A stretch of DNA of 64,000 nt from Arthrobotrys musiformis (GCA_036971715.1 JAVHJL010000013.1:620001-684000), one strand, 5' to 3'. Shown: positions 34,035-47,339, numbered from the stretch's first letter. Program-made: numbers and translations. The notes: generated from the sequence alone by a model not told the origin.

Positions 34035-36823
34035 ATGGAACAACGACAATCTAGCTCCCGCCGCTCCAGCGACGCGGGTCACTACGTCCATTTCACGCAC
34101 CATGGCCTCGCCGCAGGCCACGGTACCAACACCGCGCCCAGCAGTGGACGCAACAGTATGTACGACTTCCCTGCCGCTAGCACAAACATGTCCGGCTTTG
34201 GAACCGCGGCGGGGACAACTGCTACGGGTGGCGCGGCTGGTATGCCGTGGCCATGGCCCGGTCTACCAAGTCAAGCCAGACGATACGCATTGATGCCCAC
34301 GAAGGGTAAAGATTGGGCGAAATCCAAGAAAGACATGCGGTGGGATCCTAAATTCTGCGGACCGGATAAGAGGATCAGACGGCTGTTGATGGTTGAGTAT
34401 TGTAAAACGGAGATTTTGGAGGCGGAGACCGGGAGGCGGTTTATTAAGATGGATGCGAAGGCTATGGAGTGTAGTGATATGGAGTCGCTTGAGACTTTGT
34501 GTAAGATGGAGAGGGGGGAGGATGTTATTTTGCGGGTATTGTAAGAGACTACACTCCTATCCTTGTTTTTTGCTTTGTGGTTGTGGATGAGTTTTTTTTT
34601 TTTTTTGGTATGGTTAAGGGGTTGATGCTGACGGCATGATATATATGATTACCGTGAAGTCATGTACAAAACTTCCCGCAAGCGACTGAGTTTTTTGTGG
34701 CCAAGTACCGGATGCACGATAGGAAGAATCTCGAAGGATGGGATGATTTGAAGGAATGGGTGTACCATTTCCGTCCTACACGTCGAGCGGGGAAGGCTGT
34801 TCCTATGGCGAAGACATTCAAGAAGCGACAGATGCCCGGTCTTGCTAAAGTTGCATGGGGGATGGATTGTTTGAAAGTTATGAGAGTTGGGTATAGGCCT
34901 GACGATAATAAAGAGAGACACCCTGATACCAAAGTTGCGGAGTTGAAGGGTTTCTTGGATGATGATGATGCAACGGATGAGGATACTGGGAAGCCGGGGT
35001 TGCTGAAGCCGGAAGACCCGTGGGAGTCAGAGGATGACGAGAGATCCCCATCGCCGCACTGGATTGATACGGATCCTAATAATCCGAGGCGTGAGTTATA
35101 TATATAACAAACATCTTGATATTGCAAGTTAGTACTGACATCTTGAGATAGTGGCGCACCATACCCATGACGTTTACTCGCAACGTCTATCCGTCTATCT
35201 CCAATGGGTCACAAACGAGAGCCACAAGCCCCACCACCTTCACCCAGATGACGCAAACCGCAAGGCCGTCGATGTCTACGACGGTGGCTCCACAGTCATC
35301 GTATTCGACAACTCCGAATCTTTGTCAATCGATGACACCGTTGTCCCCGCGCATGGAGAAATCGAAAGAATCTGGCGTGGTCCAGGAACCAGCTACTACG
35401 AAATACTCACGGACGAAGACGGCCAAGATATCACCGGCTCCGGGAATGGCAAATTCTCCCGTGATTTTATCCAGCGTGTTGTTGAAACGGTCTATAACAG
35501 TGTGGCTGACTGTTGGGAAGCTGTGCTCGATGTTGCGTGGGATCATGAATCTATTCTTCAGGATAGCATCTACGAACATCCGGCGGATGAATCGCGGGCG
35601 CCTGAGTTGTTCAAGAATTCGGAGACGTGGTTGAAGTTTTCGAAGTTGATGTCGTATCATTTGGAGTGTATTGGGGATGTGCAGGAGTATATCGGGGACT
35701 TCAAGGATGAAGATGAATCTAATGATTCAGATACGGCGGTGTTTACATGGTTGAGGAGTGTGGAGCAAACGTTTATGAGGTGTAAGTTTTTTGATTCTAA
35801 CATTTAAATCTGGGTATTGGCTGACATTTCGATGGCAGTGAATGGATACATTGAAGAAGACTTGATCAAGCAGACCGACAAGTTGACGGATTTGATGTAT
35901 AAGACGGTGGGCATCCGAGATTCTCAAGATTCGTTGAGATTGGGGACTAGTATGTGGCGATTGTCGTGGGTTACATTCGTGTTCCTGCCACTGTCGTTTA
36001 TTACTAGTTTCTTCGGAATGAACGTCGATACGTTCGAAGATAACCCGCCAATCAAGTGGTATTTTATTGCCTCTGTGCCATTTGTGAGTGAAAAGCGAGA
36101 TCCCTAGGAAGGTTCTATGATGCTAACACTAAATAGATGACCCTTGTTTTGTTTGCCGTCTTCGTCCTCAAATGGTTCATCGACAGACACCGACGTCCGA
36201 TCTACGAGCGCGGCGTCTATGAACGTCTATTCAACGACCTCCAGCAACAGAACGCAGATCTATGGTCTTCGCACGGCCCGCGTGAGATCAAACCCATCGG
36301 TGTAATCTCCCACATCAAGTGGTGGATAATCTACCACTTCACAAAGGGAAGATCTAGCTTCAAGGGCACCAGCATCGAATACGACTCCTTCTGGTCACGT
36401 TTCAAGCAATATTTGGTATGGAGATGGAGTCCGGACATTGTCTTCCAACCACAGGATACCTGGGCGGACAAAGAAGGCGGAGATGGTGTTTCTAGAGGGA
36501 GGCAGAATAGTTTACAACGACCGCCGCCGAGCCCTAGGTTGATGCCTTCAGGGACGATAGGGCCTGTTCCGGGTCCGAAGAGAGTGATGTCTGGACCGGG
36601 CCGTCCGACGCTTCGCCGAGGGCAAAGTAGCGTTAGCTTTTCGCAGAGGAGCACGAGGAGCGAGAAGAGTGCCGTGAGGGTTGAGAAGTCACAGCCGTTT
36701 GAGTATAAAGGTGGTCTGGCGCCGCCGGCAGCAACTCATACACCTCCTCCTCCGCCACGAGGGGCGCCTCCTCCAGTGGTGTCGGTGGAGAGAGCATCGC
36801 CATCGCCTCAGCGAAAAAGCTAA
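34035..36823 (+). CDS. CorA-like Mg2+ transporter family protein
   Basis: Model: join(34035..34535, 34691..35090, 35152..35781, 35839..36083, 36137..36823), 820 aa. Two C-proximal membrane helices (about 548-575 and 583-607) flank the signature Gly-Met-Asn at residues 570-572 (SFFGMNVDTF), which defines the CorA/Mrs2/Alr superfamily. A long cytosolic N-terminal part precedes them. After the helices come about 210 residues, ending in a Ser/Pro-rich disordered tail with PPPP runs. This architecture (large N-domain, GMN, long C-tail) is common in a Pezizomycotina-expanded CorA-like family whose substrate is mostly untested. The first intron (GTATTG donor, branch GCTGAC) is the least certain join. 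Location is probably the plasma membrane (inference). Confidence 0.88.
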
Positions 36824-37956
36824 AGGTTTGCGCGCGCAGTAGATGAGGTGAACGATTATCACGAACTTATGTTTTTTATTTTATGACAGAATGCAAGCGA
36901 AACGTTTCAGCGGTTTTGCTATCATTCTGTATGCTTTTGTTGCATTTTGAAGGGTGTGTGTGTTGTCTCTTGACGACACTGCGTTGTCTTGATGTTGGGA
37001 CGCAACACACAGCTCATCAACAGTAGGCCTGAGGCTTAGAAGCCCCATCATGTTCAATGCATTTATAATCCCTCCCCAGTTCCTATAATACTTCCAAATT
37101 CTGATATTGACACTTCCCAAGACGAATACTACAAGAAGGAATCCTACACCCGTCTTCGAAGGAGCGTTTATTTTCTTATTGTTATCATTTTTGCTATTTC
37201 CCTTTTAGCTCTCCCGTCGAAAATCGCGCAATGGACAGGTTTTGCGAACGCTGCCCATTCTGCACCCAGGTTTCGGAAAGACCAAAAAACCCATCAAAAT
37301 CTAAAATAGGCATTTTTAGGGTCCCCGCCGCCGGCGAGGGAGTAAAAAAAAAGAACGCACGGGGCAGCCCTGACAGGAAAGAAAAGGAAGAGATGAGAGA
37401 AAAAAACGTGGACCTGGTTGCGTGGGATGATTCGACCAAGCCGTTTTTGTATATCCTCCACATCTTTTTTGTCATCGTTTCTTTGTTGAGAGAGTAAATG
37501 GTACCTATAAGGCAGAGAGAAGAGTTCTTTTTTTCTTTTCTTGCCTTGGTCGTTCGGACGGGGGTTTGAGGCATATTATAATGGGGATTTTATAACAGCC
37601 TTCGGAACTGTATTGCATTCGACTATGTGTCGACGGTTTCGTTTTTTTCCCTTCTCTGAACCCGATGTCGATGGTTGACTGTGATTTCGAACCCGGGCCC
37701 CATTGATGTATCTCAGTGGTTGAAATGGATGTATAGGTTGTAGATTAGACTGTTCAATATGATAATTCAAAGAGTGTGAACAGTCTACGGACCCAATTGT
37801 GGAAATATTCCGAATCGTAGGATTGGGGAGAGGCGGATATAGGCCGGCCGTGATTCGACAGGTTCGATCAGCTAATGTCTGCAGGCGGCCGCAGGTATGT
37901 GGAAGAAAATGCAATGCAGGTCAGGCCTGCATTCCGCATGGCCTGATTCGATCGGA

Positions 37957-37976
37957 TTTTTTTTTTTTTTTTTTTT
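37957..37976. repeat. Poly(T) homopolymer, 20 nt
   Basis: Uninterrupted run of 20 T on the plus strand, about 480 bp before the A26 run. Confidence 0.9.
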
Positions 37977-38458
37977 ATACAATTCGTCTCGAGTAGTATG
38001 GTATGGTGTTTACATACGATTCGACATGTGAAGAGAATCGTCACGATATGTATCTAGATATCTGGATTTCAAAAGTAGATAGTGATGCAATTGTACTACC
38101 CGTATATCGCCAGAGCTCTTCCTCCAATATTCGCGACTAGTAGGAAAGTACCAAAGTACCAGTAGACTAGACGCAATGTAATACCAATGCCCCCGGGGTG
38201 GATGAGGGTATATGTAAGCCCCGCCCCAATCGATTACAGATTACAATTGGCATTCTCCGACAAGTCGTTCTAGTCCGAGCGAACTATCACAGGTTCGGAT
38301 GATAAGATAGACTGCGGGGCCATGCCATGTCCATTCCGGCCGGGTCTACTTGTCCCTCCTCCTTTTTCTTTTTCCTTCCAGCTGCCAGTACAAACTGGGC
38401 AATCCGATAGTAATGCACTGTACCTAAGTAGTAGCATTATGTATCGCGGCGGTGGGAT

Positions 38459-38484
38459 AAAAAAAAAAAAAAAAAAAAAAAAAA
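38459..38484. repeat. Poly(A) homopolymer, 26 nt
   Basis: Uninterrupted run of 26 A on the plus strand in intergenic DNA; no flanking target-site duplication or coding remnant is evident. Confidence 0.9.
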
Positions 38485-39427
38485 GGACGGAGTAGTCTCT
38501 CCAAAAAACCCTCAGATTTTGATGTTGGACTGGGGTGAGGGGTCTATCTGCTTGCATGTTTTCGAACTTCCCCCTCCACCGGCTGCCATATATGCATGGG
38601 TTCATCCGTCCCTCACTTTGACAGGAAAACACTAAAACAAACCTCCAAAAAAAATGAAAAAAATAATCAAAAAGTATATGGCGAGAAGAGAATAATCCGA
38701 ATTAGAATCCGACGCTTAGTTTGAGAATCCTAGACCCATCGCATTGCATTGATTGCATCGGCCGGGAGGGTTTCAGAGCGAAAAGCGACGAGGGACTAAA
38801 AATTTTCTAGGGTTGAGGTTCCATGGCCTTCGTGTCTGTCCGCCTGTGTCAGCACGAATCTCTGTCATATAAAAGTTCGAGGGTTTCTCCCACGCGGCCG
38901 TGGAAAAGGCTCAAAGAGACTCCATTCCATAGCAGTGCACTATAGCGGTATTGTCCCCCAGCTGGAGATTGATACGAGACGATACGATAGGCTGGACTCC
39001 GGCGTCGCTCCAATTCGTTCGTTTGTCGAGGTTTCTTTAGCACGGAGCTATCGATATAAGCTTATTATCTTCTTCGGCCGTTTCCCTTTTGGCTTAGTTT
39101 TGGGCTTTCGTCATAGCTCCGCGCCGACGAACAGCAAAATATCCACCACCAAAGCTAACCACCAACGACCTGCCAACCAAAACAACACTCCGTTGGCAGC
39201 CCTCTCTTTCTTGCCATTCTTTCTTTCTTTCTCTTCTCTTCTCTCTTCTCACCGGGCCGGATTGATATATTATACTTTAAGCTTCTAAACCCTCGGGATA
39301 CGGAATAAAGTTGGGACAAAAAGGGAAACCAAAGGGAAAACTTAAAGCTACTGAATTGGCTTAACTACCCGAGCACAGGGTTAAAAAAGATTAATTAAGC
39401 TTCCCGTTTACCTTTTATTCAGACATC

Positions 39428-42395
39428 ATGACCTCAGACGAAGCTCAGCAGATCCAGGTGTCGGGGTCTGGCCTTCATCCTATAGACATCATGGCCGGTG
39501 TCGACGGAACCGATCCTTCCAAGGCGCCTGAGAAGCTGGGCTTGTCCGGCAACGTTATCATTGCTACGGCGATTATGCCGTACAAGCTCTCGTTCGGAAA
39601 CGGTGAATGGGTGAGTAGTCTCTATTCAATCTAATGGAATTGTCTCTATCGGTGGGAAGAGTAAAGAGGAAAGGGGGCGTGTGTGTGATTAGGGGCTAAC
39701 CAGGGGGATTTCTCGGAATGAAATAGGAAATCAGCCAACGAAGAGGCAATTCCGCGCTAAACTCGTCGTTCAGCTACCTCGCGTCCGGTACCTCCTGGAA
39801 TACTGTCATAGTAGGCTGGCCTGGAGAAGTCAGTCAGTCAGTCGGAAAACGGGACGTGCAGAAGGAACACCAGCAAGCTGAGGGTGGAGCTTCTACAGCT
39901 CCCGTCCAAGCTGTGACAGCTTCGAGCTATCAGCAACATTCGGCGGAATTGGAGCAGGATGTGGTGCTCTCGAAGCAGGATAGGGTGAACCTGGAAGAAC
40001 GGCTTTCGCATGAGGGGAATGAGCTTGGAAAGAGAATTGTCCCTGTTTGGGTGGTCGGAGATAAAGATGGAGATCTTAAGAATGGGGATGTCGTACTGAA
40101 GGATCAGAACCGATGGGTCGATTTTGCACAGAGAGGTATTGGGAGCTCTATTTCCCTTCACAGAGATTGGGGGAACCTACTAACAAAGTATATAGAAATC
40201 TGGCCTACTTTCCACTATCTACTACGAGAACCCACGGATGGCCGAAAAGAAAGAACATGGTGGGCAGACTACAACAAGTTCAATCAGGCGTTCGCGGACA
40301 AGATCCTCGAAGTCTACAGGCCTGGTGATATCGTCTGGATCCACGACTACCAGCTACTATTGGTGCCCAACATGCTTCGCCAGAAACTATCTAGTGCATA
40401 TATTGCCTTCTTTCTGCACAGCCCATTCCCAAGCTCTGAATTTTTCAGATGCATGACAAGTATGGCCCATCCAAGCTCTAAAATCATCAAAATGGCTCTA
40501 ACATTTGGGGTATAGAGAGAAAGGAGCTTCTAGCGGGTGTCCTCGGCGCTAATCAACTCGGGTTCCAATCCTACGCCTACGCAAAGCACTTTATCTCGTC
40601 ATGCACTCGAGTCCTCGGTTTTGAATCGTCTGGCAATGGCGTGGATGCTTACGGCGCCCACGTTGCTGTCGATGTTTTCCCTATCGGAATTGACGCCGCA
40701 AAGGTCGATAAGGACTCCCACAACGCCAACATTGATGAGAAGATGCAGGCAATCCGCGAACTTGCTGGCGGCAAGAAAATAATTGTTGGACGTGACCGCC
40801 TAGACTCTGTTCGTGGAGTCGTCCAGAAGCTCAGAGCCTTCGAAATGTTCCTGGAACTCTACCCAGAATGGAGAGAGAAAGTGATCTTGATCCAGGTCAC
40901 AACTCCCAGCGTGTCTGAAGGCCCTAAAGTCGAACATCAAGTCTCTGAGTTGGTTGCCCATATTAATGGAACATACGGCTCTATTCACTCCTCGCCTGTA
41001 CAGCATTTCCCTCAGTATCTCAGCCAGGATGAATACTACGCCCTTCTACGAGTCGCAGACCTAGGTCTCATCACCTCAGTCAGAGACGGTATGAATACGA
41101 CATCCCTCGAGTACGTCGTTTGCCAAAAAGAAACCCATGGCCCCGTCATTCTTTCCGAATTCACCGGAACAGCTGGCAGCCTCTGTGATGCCTTCCAAGT
41201 AAACCCATGGGATTACCGTGGCGTCGCAGAGGCAATTAACACCTGCCTCAGTCTTCCAGCCGAAACAAAGGAAGAGCTTCATTCGAAGCTCTACGAGCAT
41301 GTCAGCACCAACAATGTCCAAAACTGGACAAATACATTCCTCAAGGGCCTCCTCACAAACCTTGCTAGCCATGATCAAAGTCAAGCCACTCCACCACTCG
41401 ACCGCCAAGCGCTCCTCGATCAATACAACAAATCTACTCGCCGCCTGTTCATGTTCGACTACGATGGTACCCTTACACCGATCGTTAAGGACCCACAGGC
41501 TGCTATCCCAACAGATAAGATTATCCGCACCATCAAGACGCTCGCTGCGGATCCCCAGAATAATGTCTGGATCGTATCCGGGCGAGACCAAGCATTCTTG
41601 GAACAATGGATGGGCGATATTGCAGAGTTGGGATTCAGTGCTGAGCACGGAAGTTTTGTAAGACGACCGCGTAGCTCGGAGTGGGTAAATCTTACGGAGA
41701 AGTTTGATATGAGCTGGCAGAAGGATGTGGTGGATATTTTCCAGTACTATACCGAAAGGACACAGGGTACGAACTCTCTTCACCCCGGCCTGTAATTGAG
41801 TTTCGTGTACTAACATTATGGTTGAAGGATCTTTCATCGAACGCAAACGTTGCGCCCTAACCTGGCATTACCGTAGGGCCGATCCAGACTATGGTGCCTT
41901 CCAAGCTCGCGAGTGCCAGTCCCACCTCGAAAACACAGTGATGCAAAAGTATGACGTCGAAGTCATGACCGGAAAGGCCAACCTAGAAGTTCGCCCTACT
42001 TTTGTGAACAAAGGTGAAATTGCAAAGAAGTTGGTGGCAGAGTATCCTGATGATGCTAAGCCGGACTTCGTGCTTTGCTTGGGTGATGATACTACCGATG
42101 AGGGTGAGTTGCGAGAATTCTGATATTTACAGCTTCTTTTTAGGAGATGGAAGGGGCTAACGATTTTTTTCCAGACATGTTCCGAGCTCTTCGACGATCT
42201 ACACTCCCGACGGAGCATGTTTTCGCTGTTACTATTGGCGCAAGCACCAAGATGACATTGGCAAGCTGGCATCTACAGGAGCCGGCTGATGTGATTGATT
42301 CCGTCAGGCTGTTGATCGGAGATGTTGACGAGGTTCCCGCCGCGCCATCAAGCGATGCTGAGGCCAAGGAGGTGGTAGAAGAAAGTAAATTATAA
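39428..42395 (+). CDS. tps2: Trehalose-6-phosphate phosphatase with N-terminal synthase-like domain (Tps2/OrlA)
   Basis: Model: join(39428..39610, 39727..40459, 40516..41766, 41828..42103, 42175..42395), 887 aa, usual length for fungal Tps2. It dephosphorylates trehalose-6-phosphate in the Tps1/Tps2/Tsl1 complex in the cytosol. Residues about 80-590 form a GT20 synthase-like fold (WIHDYQLLLVPNMLR, FFLHSPFPSSEFFR, SEFTGTAGSL). The HAD phosphatase domain follows, with nucleophile motif DYDGTLTP at 620-627, then SGRD and GDDTTDEDMF. The synthase-like half is degenerate: the first motif lacks the NRLP signature, and the DRLDYSKG-type motif reads DRLDSVRG, with Arg for the donor-binding Lys. It is probably structural, as in yeast Tps2. 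The protein faces the GDPD gene tail to tail. Confidence 0.95.
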
Positions 42396-42972
42396 ATCCA
42401 AAAAGCTTTTGAAGAAAAGACAAGAAAGAAAAGCTCGTTCGTTGGTTTAAGGTAGAGGTAGGGATTTTAGGGTGTGGGCTAGCAGGCCTTGCTTTTTGCC
42501 GATTGTATGTTGAGTTTGTGGTATACTCTCGTTCGATCGTTCTTTTTTCTCCTTTAATTTTTTTTTTCTCTTGCGGGGATTTGGTCCCTTGTAGTCAGCG
42601 AGTAGTAGTCAGCGAATAGCTTGGGAATAAAAAGCGTTCGTGGTTTTCTTTTTTTTTGTTCAGGCGATATAATAGATTTTATAGATTCAGTTCGAGTATT
42701 GATATAGATGTGATGTTGGATTTTGGAACTTGGCGGTGTTGTTTTGGGAGGTTATCAGACGAAGTTCTTTTAAATTTTCGAGACGAATTTGTAAACATAA
42801 AGAATATCGGTATATATGTGGGTATATATATATTTGTATTCGTGACGAGTGCATTAATCATTAAAGTATACATGTACAGGTTATAAAATGGTTTCTTATA
42901 TACGGGGTTTCTAGAATACCCGTTCGCTTTCTACAACCCTCCCGCGCGCGATTGACTCCCCATTCGTATAGT
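42396..42972. other. Convergent 3' region between tps2 and the GDPD gene
   Basis: About 580 bp shared by two 3' UTRs. T-rich from 42541 to 42655. No gene recognised. Confidence 0.45.
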
Positions 42973-44319
42973 TTAGTTATTTGGACAGCCCCTCTTTCCA
43001 CCCTTCCCCCACTTCGTCTGCTCTAAGATCTTAGGTTCCGGCAACTTGAAGCAGTTTGCGTAGTATGTAATCGTAGAACTCCAATCGCTAAAGATGGCGG
43101 CGATTTTGACCTCCTTGACTAAGACATCGAGGACCTCGTACATTTGTCCATCGGTCTTCATCAAATTTGCGATACTACCGTAGTAGTACTCCCCCCTAGT
43201 CTTAACAGTTCCTAATGGTCCAGAACGCTCGAATGTCCATGGGATAATCATGAATCCCTCCTTCTGCGCGACCTTGGCATATTCGGATGGGACAACCTTT
43301 TGGGTACTCGCCTCGATGGTGAGGAGGTGGTTTAATGGCGGGGAGAGGACGTTTACGCCTTTCTTTTTGATGGCTGGGAGTTTTGCTGCCGCGGCGGTGG
43401 GGTTACTTGGTGGATCACCGGATTCGTCGAGGTAGACAGCTTGTTGGCCGAATGTGGTGGGGTATTCTTTGATCCATTGGTATACATCTGCCGGAAGGAA
43501 GGATTGTGGCCATACACGTGCTGGATCTATGCCCTTTTTGATGAAGGTTTCGATCATATCGCGGGCGTATTGTTCTTGTGTGTACGGTCCCTTGGTGGTT
43601 TGAAAGGGCATGGGGACTTGTGAGGGTGGGGTTTTGAGCTCTGGTGTGAATTTTCGGTTTCCTGGGATGGAGTCTACTAGATCGATGTAGGATTCTAGAG
43701 ACATTACTTTCCCGCATGTTTCGTAGAGTTGGGTTCGCCAGGTTGGTGGGGAACCTTGGTATTCTAGCGCTGTTGCGGCTTTGAGGTTCGATGCATCCAT
43801 TTTGGAGCAGAGGGACATGAATTCCTCGAGGGTTATATCACTGGTGCAGCAGAGCGCCGATGCGGAGGATCCCCCGCTGGAAGCCTTGAATGGGACGGTA
43901 CATTTTTTGGCGAGTTCGGGACGGAGGAGGATGTCTGTGGTTGTATGTAAATCGCATTGAGAGTGGCGACAGACGAGTTGACGGTCCTTCGTGAAGGCTA
44001 CGTCGCACTCCAGGACCCCTGCGCCCATTCTTGCGCCAGCGATTGTGTTTTCGACGGTTTCTTCTGGGATTTGAAGGGTTGCGCCGCCGCGGTGGCCGAT
44101 TGAGAAGTCGGTTATGCTGAAGGGGCCGTTTTGGCAGCTGTTTAGGGCGGATTTTAGGGGGGAGTCTGTCATGTTGTTTACGAGGTAGAAGGGGCGGGGG
44201 TCGAGGGAGACTTTGTAGTGTTCGTTTAGGGCGCGGGGGGATAATTGCGCTGGGGCGCCGAGGGCGCTGTCGGCCATTATGGCGGCGGTGAGTACCGCTG
44301 TGGTTAGGGAGTACTTCAT
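42973..44319 (-). CDS. Secreted glycerophosphodiester phosphodiesterase (GDPD/GlpQ family)
   Basis: Single exon, 448 aa, with an N-terminal signal peptide (cleavage likely after the ALG-AP around residue 21). GDPD signatures: SIGHRGG with His76-Arg77, PEETVENT (Glu87), ECDVAFT (Glu104, Asp106) and the second catalytic His119 in VCRHSQ. These form the metal site and the His pair that cleave glycerophosphodiesters to glycerol-3-phosphate and an alcohol. A later ELKTP motif and the C-terminal PWTFER strand also fit the TIM barrel. An extracellular, phosphate-scavenging role is inferred from the signal peptide. The start ATG at 44319 is the first in frame and gives the signal sequence. Cys pairs such as 142/143 and the C-terminal Cys suggest disulfides. 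Confidence 0.9.
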   Translation of the reverse strand: MKYSLTTAVLTAAIMADSALGAPAQLSPRALNEHYKVSLDPRPFYLVNNMTDSPLKSALNSCQNGPFSITDFSIGHRGGATLQIPEETVENTIAGARMGAGVLECDVAFTKDRQLVCRHSQCDLHTTTDILLRPELAKKCTVPFKASSGGSSASALCCTSDITLEEFMSLCSKMDASNLKAATALEYQGSPPTWRTQLYETCGKVMSLESYIDLVDSIPGNRKFTPELKTPPSQVPMPFQTTKGPYTQEQYARDMIETFIKKGIDPARVWPQSFLPADVYQWIKEYPTTFGQQAVYLDESGDPPSNPTAAAAKLPAIKKKGVNVLSPPLNHLLTIEASTQKVVPSEYAKVAQKEGFMIIPWTFERSGPLGTVKTRGEYYYGSIANLMKTDGQMYEVLDVLVKEVKIAAIFSDWSSTITYYANCFKLPEPKILEQTKWGKGGKRGCPNN

Positions 44320-47300
44320 TGCGAATGGATTTGGTGATATGCTTTAGGTCTGTATAGTGAATGTCGAGGCTAGCTGTGTAGCTAACTGGGTGTTATTGAT
44401 ATTAAAGAATGGGTGATACCTCTACTGAAAGGGTAGCCTGGTAATTGTAGCTTGCGCAATTGAAAGAGTTATACTAGCTATGAAGCCGAGGAACCGGATC
44501 TTTCAATGAGCGAGCTGTCAGAGTTCTTATACTTCTCCTCAAAGGAGGAAGTTGAAGGGGGGTTCATTGGGTGTGACCCCCAATATGCAAATCCGAATTC
44601 ATACATGGTCTGCGATAACACACTCCCCTTTTGCTTTTTTCGTCCAGGTCCCAGCCGGTCTATCCATAAATATTTCATATGAGAATAGAATCGAAGGCAG
44701 GAACCCGATTGATCCGCTGGGAGCCATTGTCCAATCCAGGGTTTGGAAAGCTACCAGATGCGCAAGTTGGACAGCTTGACTAGCCTCCCCGATATCGTCT
44801 CTGTCGTGCATGGTACCGCATTGTTAACAATCTCATCGAAACCGTACCGTTCGGTTCCAGTGTAACAAGCAAACTTCTGGGCATCATGGTAGTAAAACAA
44901 AAAAAAAGCTTGGACAAAAATGCAAACGAACCGTCGCTGGTGAGGAAAAGAGCAGTCAGGGTCTGGTAGAACCGCACCTTCCCGGTATCTGGAGCCCCCT
45001 GTTGAATTTATCGTTGTTCCTTCGAACAAGGGTTAAACCTTTTCGGACTTTCCTGCCTGACGAGTGAAGGCAGGCTAGAGCAAAGGGAGGTTATTTATCT
45101 CCATTTGCTTACCCCACGTGTTGCGAAGCGGTGTGATTCTTGGAGAATGATCGGAGTTGCATGTGCGTCAGGAATCCCTCTTTCCGAACATTCTCTCTGC
45201 GCGTGTTTGATCTTCGCATTCCGAGGGTAGACGTCAAAGCTAGCTAGGTAGCTAAATTGTCGCCTTTTTAGAGCTGTGGGGCATGCATTGTCGTGCATCA
45301 ATAAGTCGACATGATGGCTTTTATGCGGGGGGACGGCGCCCCCCCGGTCCCACAAGGCCGAAGCAGCAGATGGGATTCGATTGAAAACGGGTCTTTCCCC
45401 GAGTCGTAGCTCGAGTTCGAGTAGGGTTAAACCATCAAGTCGAGTCTAGCAAGCTAGAATAGGCGGACATCTCAAGTCCACTTCGTCATTGGAAAGTAAA
45501 TAAAAAGGGCTCCACCACCGACGATGCAATTGGGCGAATGAGACATCGTTCCCGTCGAACGTGTCGCTTGTGGTCTCGGTCGTTCCTTGCATGGACGAGC
45601 AGTGGTGGCCATGAACATGATGGAAATGGCAACGAATGCATCTTTTTTGGCTTCTGCGCGGTGGCGACCAGGGTCAGGGATCATGGCCAGCCCCATGACG
45701 TCCAAGGGCGAAAGAAGAAGGTGGGCGAGTTGGTAGTTACCTAGAGCTATAACGGCCTTATATGCGACTTGCTATGCATATGCTTCAATATTGATACCTG
45801 ATCTTGCTGTTGGAGTTGTATGAATGAAACACCTAAAATCGAATCCTTTGTAATATTAAAAGGGCTGCTTGTGCTCCTGCTCTCTGGCCATTGAGTGCTC
45901 ACATTAATTGATATTCTGGGAATTCCTGAAGAACCTTGGGATTCGAAGAACAGGTTTGGGATGTCATCGAAGAATTAGATCTAGCTAGATCTATAGAGTC
46001 GATTGCCTTTAGGTATAGTTTATAATGGTCTGCTAGATTACGCATCTACTGGCGATAGTGCCACTTAAAATAAATTGCCTTCGCGCGACTATAGAATTCG
46101 TAGCCGAATTCGAGGTACTCGACCAGCTAGTACTCCAGACTGAACAGTAAAAAATATGGTTGAATAGTGAGATATACACATGTACTTATTTCCATAGAAT
46201 CGGGATGGATGTATACAACCTCATATATCTAGCTTGCTTTCTCCCTCCCAAAATACCATCTTCTGATCCCATGGCCAGTATCCGTGAGATATCGCCAATG
46301 CTTCCATAGTGTCTATAACTCGACTCTCATCTTTCTCTTTCTCCTCTTTTACACCTATGAGACCTAGCAACATCGATATATCGATATCACACGCCCCCTT
46401 AGCTTTCCTATATTGTTGAAGTCTAGACGAACAACACCTAATTTACCACAATTTCAGACACCAGTTTTCTTCATGATTTTAATAGGAATTGGGATTAATA
46501 CGTAAAACCCTCTATAAATATTAAATAAAAAATCCAAATAACAGTCCACAAACTATGATTCCAAGATCATCGTACGATTCAAGTTTTTCCCCAAGGGTGT
46601 GAAATAAATTATACCCCACGTCTACCTAATCACATCCACCCGCATCTCGCATCCGTATCTGCAACCCCGCTGTATACCCCGGTTTGCAGAAGCGAAAAAT
46701 ATGTAAGACAAAAAAGAAGGTTTATAGCAAGTTTTACGGGGTATATAACGGGTAATAATCCTGATGTAGTAGAGTATTAAGCCACCGTCGCCAATGATGT
46801 GTCCCTCGTGGCAGTACACCGTCGATGGAAATGGTTCGGTTGCTCCGATATCTCTTGAGGTTTACTTGAAAAGGAAATGTTGGCCCGGGCGAAGCCTATC
46901 GCTATTTATTATTGGAAATGCTATCCTGGTATGGAATCACAGGGGACGTATAACCTTTTTCGAATTTTCTGTTCTGGAATTTCTGGAGTCCCGGGCGCCC
47001 GGATGTAACCACGTCTTGTATCGATAGCGATATCGCAAGGACATGGTTTTCGGCCCGACAAACGGACTCGCGGGGTTGCACATTGGTGAATTTCTATATC
47101 TACCTTCACACGCGAAGGTCTGCTTATTGATGAGTAGTATTCGGGCTTACCGTCTGGAGAAACTGTCAGGCAGCGATTGTATAGTTACACTAACGTCCCA
47201 CTTAAGCTTGCAACTGGAAATGCGAATGTACAAATGTAATCAATTTCTCAGAATGAAACGTTAAATTTATAAACCCGAGAGCCCGCAATGAAAACCAATC

Positions 47301-47339
47301 TGCATAGACCTGCAAAAAAGATATAAATGAATGCGCCCC
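44320..47339. other. Long intergenic region
   Basis: About 3 kb between two minus-strand genes. Frames of 60-92 aa are scattered on both strands without family resemblance. A perfect 16-bp palindrome AGATCTAGCTAGATCT lies at 45977-45992. The part from 45.8 to 46.6 kb is AT-rich. No gene recognised. Confidence 0.4.

Larger units (their letters stand above)
36824..39427. other. Intergenic region with homopolymer tracts
   Basis: About 2.6 kb between two plus-strand genes. It holds a T20 run at 37957-37976 and an A26 run at 38459-38484. Short frames on both strands (for example 37194-37574 minus) lack resemblance to known proteins. The last few hundred bases are CT-rich, as expected for the tps2 leader. 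Confidence 0.45.

Noticed and set aside
34012..34293. Alternative 93-aa frame at the start of the CorA-like gene
   Set aside because: Shadow of exon 1 in another frame.
37670..37710. GGGTTCGAAATC B-box-like string on the minus strand
   Set aside because: No A box or cloverleaf around it.
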